Shown in pieces: positions 1-64,000 of a DNA stretch of 64,000 bases. The first letter of the stretch is position 1. Every line of letters begins with the position of its first letter. The stretch lies in NCBI GenBank assembly GCA_012861695.1, contig JAAOOA010000006.1, forward strand, positions 25,181,811 through 25,245,810, read 5' to 3'. The stretch is from Trematomus loennbergii (Eukaryota; Chordata; Actinopteri; Perciformes; Nototheniidae). The notes beneath the pieces are model-generated. The model did not search any database, had not been told where the DNA came from, and saw nothing but the letters and a program-made list of their open reading frames with translations. A program made the translations under genes and the position numbers.

Positions 1-20
1 GTGCGTGTGTGTGAACTGAC

Positions 21-58313
<58,293 letters not shown>

Positions 58314-60311
58314 CTGGACAGAGAGACACAGCTGTAAGACACGGCACCCTGCACATTTCCATTCAAATTTGCATATTGGTATAATGTGAGTAAGCGTGCT
58401 GGTCTATCGTCTGCACGCTTCTCCTGAGAGCGTAATGGCAACTACAAGTCTGCTTTTAAAGGAAAGCTGACAGCACAAAATATTCTAATGCATTTACATT
58501 TTCAAAAAAGATGTGCTGAAAATTAAATACAGATCAATCCATTTTTCAATATTGAGTAATTTATTATTATTTTAATAATACAAAATGCTAGATCTGCATG
58601 AAAATGCACATAACAGACAATCGTGATTGACGGATAGTTGCCTACTTTGTGGAGAATGTATAATCTCGGTTAGGAATATTTGTACAAGGATGACGCGTGA
58701 GCTCAAGTGAGTCAGACTTATGACAAATGAAATGTATCATGTTGTTGTAAACAGATTCAGAAGATGTCTCAAATAGTTGGCAGCTATAGCCTGTTACAAA
58801 TGGTATGGGATATATGTTATGAGATGTGTAGAGAAATACGTTTTTTTTATCTAACTAAATCAACATTTGTTAACTGGTTTTCAAGAAATCAGACTGTGGA
58901 ACAAACAATGATACCCAAAACATACCCTTTCTGACAGACATAAACTGACATGCCACTGCTGGAGAGGTGTATGAAAGCGTTATACTGTAGTGACTGACTA
59001 TTCATATTGTGTTTTGGAAAGCTCAAAATGCAATATTGACCATATGGTGACATATTCAAAACATAGGCAGAGTTTTATCAGCAGTGCAGCAAGAGAGGCA
59101 AACCATCAATACCGACACAGTTGCTATGACAGCAGCCTTGGCAACCTGAGCCCAGACTGCTGAGCTGTCACTGCAGTGCGAGAGGATTTGATAGGCAGAC
59201 GGCTTTGTTTAGAGCCCATGTGAACTTTTATACAGCGAGTGTGCACAAAGTATAGCACATAAAACAAGTAATCAAGCAGAGTCACTGCAGATTAATGATG
59301 GATCAAAGTTGACCAACTGTTGTTTCCAATGAGCAAACACAGCAGGTACAGCGCAAAATATATCAATATGGCACTGCCATGTCTTTAAATGTTAGCTGGT
59401 GCTCTTGGCAAGTCAATTTACTGAATAATTGACTGCGAAATTGATTTTAAAGCATTTTACAATATGCACAAAGGTTAAAGAGGTGTTCAATCTCGTTTAG
59501 CATGACATTTATTACCAGTGAGAGTGGGTTTATAACACGCAGAGGCCAATCTACCTCCATGTAATATACTTACAACACACCTGTGAGAGTACAATATAAT
59601 CTCCCAGCCAAGGGAGGACAGATATAGAACAGTGATACTGCAGGTAAACTTAAATATATATGAACTGTGTACTTTGTCAATGAGGCTGGGTGTGGGCTGC
59701 AACCGGGAGGGTCCCGCTCACTTAAGATTAATGACATGATTACACTTAATATGCACCGACTAAATATAGCCTGACCTACAGCTCCCTCTGTAAGGTAGTA
59801 TCCGACTGTGAGGTGAGCAGCGGAAGTAAAAAGCTCCTTCACATCCCCTCTATTCAAATACGGGATACATCGAATATACATACTGATGATAAACATACTT
59901 TTATTAATTTCATTTGACTTCCACAGACTAGCATGTCACATTTAGTCAAATCGACAACCATAACACACAGAGCTGTCACAATATCAGATTTTCACTGCAC
60001 GATGATCACAGCCAAAAAACTCTATTGCCACATTGATAGAAAACCTGTAAGAAAGAAAAATAATATTCTGCTATCGGTCAAATGTATCTTTAACTTTGTT
60101 ATTGTGGGTTTTGGTTATTTCTTGGCAAATGAATTAAACTTGCACTAAGTAAGAGAATAGAGAGTCTAAAATCATAACTGTAGAAAAGGGTATAAGAAAG
60201 AACATACATCTATTATTAACACCCTGTACCACTATATAATAAGACTGCAGTTACTATTGGTTACAGCTAACATATCTATCAGCATCAATCTGATCCACGT
60301 ATTACTATTAG

Positions 60312-60847
60312 CAGTGGTGGAAAGTATTTCCATTTAATGCTACTTTATACCTTTACTCCACTACAATTGAGGTGAAAATCATGCTTTTTACTCTACTACA
60401 TTTATTTTAACACTCAAAGTTACCAGTTACTTTGTACACATGATTACACTTGTATGCTGATATGGTTTGATGCAGTAAGCTACACAGTATTTCAAGTATC
60501 TCAATTTGGTCCAAATTGACCAACCACAATACAAAAATAGGATAATATTATAACCATAATAATTAAATACTGTGAAGATAACAATTCTGCATAACAAGGA
60601 CGTGTACTTTTCATACTTGAACTACATTTAGCCGACAATACTTTTGTAATCTATATTGTTCTGAAAACGGATCATTGAGCTGCATGAGTACTTTTACTTT
60701 GTACTTCAAGTATATTTTGATGTTAATATTTTTTTACTTTTAGGTAGAATTTTGAAATTACAACTTATACTTGTAATGGAGTATTTTAAGACCATAGTAT
60801 TTGTACATTTACTTAAGAAAAGGATCTGAGCACTTCTTCCAACACTG
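60312..60847. mobile_element. Teleost inverted-repeat element (CAGTGGTGGAA ends)
   Basis: The left end CAGTGGTGGAAAGTA and right end CTTCTTCCAACACTG are imperfect inverted repeats. Flanks actattag and acaattag match at 7 of 8 positions, a possible hAT-type 8-bp duplication. The interior (ACTTTATACCTTTACTCCAC, TTTTTACTCTACTACATTTA) is a repeat family I know to be common in teleost genomes. No coding frame. Confidence 0.75.
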
Positions 60848-62648
60848 ACAATTAGTTACACTCACAACCACAATAAAACCGACCAACTACCACAACTCTA
60901 TTATCCACATTTACGACTCAAATACTGTTACTTCTATCCATTACAACAACACAAATACATAGGCTACACCCATTACCATATCAATAATGGTTGTATATGT
61001 TGTTAACCAGTTGCTAATCCACCATCTCATCCCTAAATGCTGTCATACTGCCAGTTTCATCAACACCCTGAACCACCATTACCACTTCTTGTATTTGCCT
61101 AATGTTTGCTTAGTTACTACGTGTTGCATTATCTATGGGGGTTACTATTGTACCACATTGTTATTAATCAATACAATCCCGATTACTTCTCCTCCTGGTT
61201 TAAACTCAATGTCTCTCTGAGTTAGTGTGTGAAGAGAATTGTGCATATTTAGCTGAAACCGCAGTGCTGGCCCTGCTGTCATTTCCGTGACCTCTGACCC
61301 CAGACACAGCTGTGAGAGGGGCTGACATATGCTGCCCTTGGAGGTGATGCAGCAGAAAACATAGTAACAGTAGGAATGCAAACCATCGCCCTCTCTGAAT
61401 ACCACAGACTCTTTAAAAATAAACCTCGCCGAAATACCCCATCGGCATACCCAGAGACTCTCTGAAATACCACAGGCTTAAACTTTATTTAAGAGACTGA
61501 ACCGCTCCCCAACTGTGCCAAATTCCCCGGTAAAGTTAGAGTGTAAATAGCAGCAGAAAATACACATCATTAAGATCCCCCATCACAAATGCCAGGCCCG
61601 TCCTGCTGAGATGCTCCCCAGCCTCTCCGGGGGTATCCATACTGAAACGTCCCGCTATTTAAAATCTGCAGAGCCTAGAGAATCCAGATTAACTAGATCA
61701 GGAGACGAATCCCTTCATCTATAATGGGATCATAAATAAGTCCTCCCTTGATTATTCTTTCATTGCTGTGTACCAGTGATCAGTCTGTGATGTTCAATAC
61801 CTTCCATAGCATTTATTAAAGGTCACATTTCTGTAGGGAGTCTGGCCTACAGGTTTCAAATGCTTTACAATTAATTGCGACATCCCCAGTATGAATCCAA
61901 ATCAGACCTTTAATGTATGTCAACCCCTTATATCCATTCGTTTCATGTCACTTCTAAATGCTAAAAGGCCAACACCGCCATTTTTATACTTAGCAAGCCA
62001 TACCTGATAAACAGAAAATGTATTATCGATCATACAGCAAATTGACTTGATGTTCTACAAAGTCATTAACAAGTAAAAATGAGAATTATTTGCCATTTAA
62101 ATGTCTTAAATGCAAGTATATTATTTCTTACTAACTAAAATGTGCTAGTTAAACATGTCAGTTTGGGTCCCAGTATTTTGTGATGGGCTTGTTAGCATTA
62201 TTTACAACATATTTTACTTTAAGCCCTTAGTCATTAAGTCCAAGCTAATTATTGAAACAACACTTACTGATAAACTGATACAAATAATCAACAATGAAAG
62301 AGATTGTCAGTCGCAGAGTTACTGAACATAACCCAGAAGATTTTGATTCTAATGTCCCATTGTTGGACTCATTCGTCTTCTGTTCTCCACAAACTTAATC
62401 AAAAGGCTGATGTATAACTGAAAACATACTCAAGTTATGTTATAAAATATGCTCAAAACGACCCACTCTAGCACACACACATGCAGTAAAAATTACCAAA
62501 TCAAGATAACACTAAAGACAATATTCTTAATCATTCTCTGCTCAAACCCTTCTGATAATCAGAACAAAAATACATCTAAAGAATCCCGGAGAGAGAAACC
62601 CTCAACACATCCTCTGAATCGCTGAAAGACACCGCCGGCAGCGCCTAC

Positions 62649-62830
62649 CTGCCTGGCTGAGAGATGTGTTCCTGCAGTGTCACGCTCCGCCCGGCCTCAC
62701 ACCTCCACCCAGGCCACCTTCACCTCCTGCTCTGCTCCGGCATCGGCTCGGAGGTGGCCAGACGACAGCCCTCTGAACAAACACTTCTCCCCATCACAGG
62801 GATACTAACGTTGTGTGTGTGTGAGAGACG
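62649..62830 (-). promoter_or_regulatory. Possible alternative first exon or promoter in nav2 5' intron
   Basis: A GC-richer block, read on the minus strand, ends in a good donor (AG then GTAGGC at 62648-62647). It holds a short ATG frame (GRSVCSEGCRLATSEPMPEQ) that stops before the donor. That would fit a noncoding first exon with an upstream ORF, spliced to the CH exon at 58313. No TATA box or other promoter mark is clear; the upper boundary is a guess. Confidence 0.2.
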
Positions 62831-64000
62831 GAGAGGCAGGGGGAGGGAGTGTGTGTGAGAGTGTGACGTGTATGAAGCAGGATTTGACTGATAGGAGCTT
62901 TTGAAGGCTGATACTGAAGCCGGTATTGTTGAACCAAAGTTGCGGATCCTAAGCAAATGATTGTATACATTAAATTACACAAATATTATGCTTAATAGAA
63001 TGACAAAGCCCCAGAGGCAGCATTCGGAGAATCAAGGGAAGGAAAGTCTCAACATAAACCAGAACAAGGTTTTCTGTGGTAGGTCAAAAACTCTGAATTT
63101 GACTGTAAGTGTTAAGCAGTTTTTGAACCACACCAACACAAATGTTCAATACGCTCATATGCCTTTAAATGGTAATACTGGTTTATACCTTGCAATTTTT
63201 ACATGACGACAGCAGCTACATAGCCGAAAGCGCTCGAGCATTTGACTGTCTGACTGTTGGATTCTGATCCTGTAACATGTTAGTGAGACAGCGTGTTGTC
63301 AGTATGTGTTCATGTGTGTGTATGACAGTGCGGTTATATCGGTACCTGCCCACACATAGTTTTGCAGTCAGGAGGTTTCACACATTACAGCTCCCAGCTC
63401 ACCTGCTAAACTTTGACATCTGCCTCAATAATTCTCTGTCTTGACTTGAAAAATTTATGCAGAGGTTTTAACACCTCAGGGAAGTGTTGGCTTTCACAGC
63501 TTATTGATAAAAAGTGAGGCAGCAGCTATGAGGCACACATCGTGATGCAAAGTCACACACTTCACGTCAGGCAGCATTTTCAGTCTTTGGCTTCTGGAAA
63601 TGGTTATAGACTTGCTATTGTGTGTGCTTATTCATGTCTGTAATCACACTGTGCTCTCCCATTTAATTAAGCATATTTAAAAATCTGTCTTTTTGTTATC
63701 TTCTCATAAGATTTATTATTACTTTTACCCTCAGGCTGACACTATCTGCTTTCACAAATAAAAACAAAAAAGTCCTCTGGCTACATCAACATGTCCCTGC
63801 TGTACTGTGAGCAGAATAATTAAAGCATAGCTGATTTAATTAGTTGTTATCATTTAAAAAAGAGGCCACGTTTTTTGCCAAGTTTTAGGTTTCTGGATTA
63901 CTGTCTTGTATATCTTACAGACTCTTGTGTGATATCATCAATGATTGGACTTACTGTTGTCGCAACACATGCATTAACGTATGCAACACAGTATGTCTGT

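Larger units (their letters stand above)
58314..64000. other. nav2 intron upstream of the CH exon, running off the window
   Basis: 5.7 kb with no earlier CH-domain exon that I could find. It holds the inverted-repeat element at 60312-60847, a possible regulatory stretch at 61550-61930 and the possible first exon near 62700. Confidence 0.7.

Overview
The window is vertebrate nuclear DNA, almost certainly from a teleost fish. The signs are a large intron-rich gene, long (CA)n/(TG)n arrays, fish-type MITEs and hAT elements, L2-type LINE tails and a tRNA-derived SINE. I cannot name the species.

One gene explains all the coding sequence I can support: a neuron navigator gene on the minus strand. 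It enters from beyond base 64000 (5' side) and leaves past base 1 (3' side). I place 33 coding exons between 58313 and 21, about 6.4 kb of coding sequence. By comparison with remembered vertebrate family sequences, the best match is NAV2 rather than NAV1 or NAV3. The deciding points are the CH domain, the LEKLKLFNSKG and GIAQRTFSRALT blocks in the large exon, and the WSGDEVK and EPGSKW region. Teleosts may keep two nav2 copies and I cannot say which this is.

In transcription order, 58.3-57.1 kb holds the end of the calponin-homology (CH) domain and a Gln-rich linker. 54.7 kb and 48.6-47.4 kb hold the disordered, basic, Ser-rich region with an SxIP microtubule-tip motif. 45.3-43.6 kb and 38.7 kb hold the first conserved navigator block. 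A 15 kb intron full of transposons and dinucleotide arrays follows. 23.5-13.6 kb encodes the Ser/Arg-rich middle. 10.6-1.7 kb encodes two coiled coils, built from many short exons including one of only 9 nt. 1.5-0.02 kb encodes the start of the C-terminal AAA ATPase domain, with Walker A and Walker B. The rest of the AAA domain, the start codon and the first half of the CH domain lie outside the window.

The reading frame breaks at 13 places within otherwise conserved exons with intact splice sites. Nine look like a single missing base, mostly in G/C runs. I read this as consensus error in the assembly rather than a pseudogene, but only reads or RNA can settle it.

I found no plus-strand gene, RNA gene, CRISPR array or operon. 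Outside the exons there are introns with at least four inverted-repeat DNA transposons, one tRNA-derived SINE, LINE tails, about a dozen microsatellites and a few unique stretches that may be regulatory. I saw no new biological system. The best leads are the navigator microexons and the dinucleotide repeats that sit directly at two nav2 splice sites.
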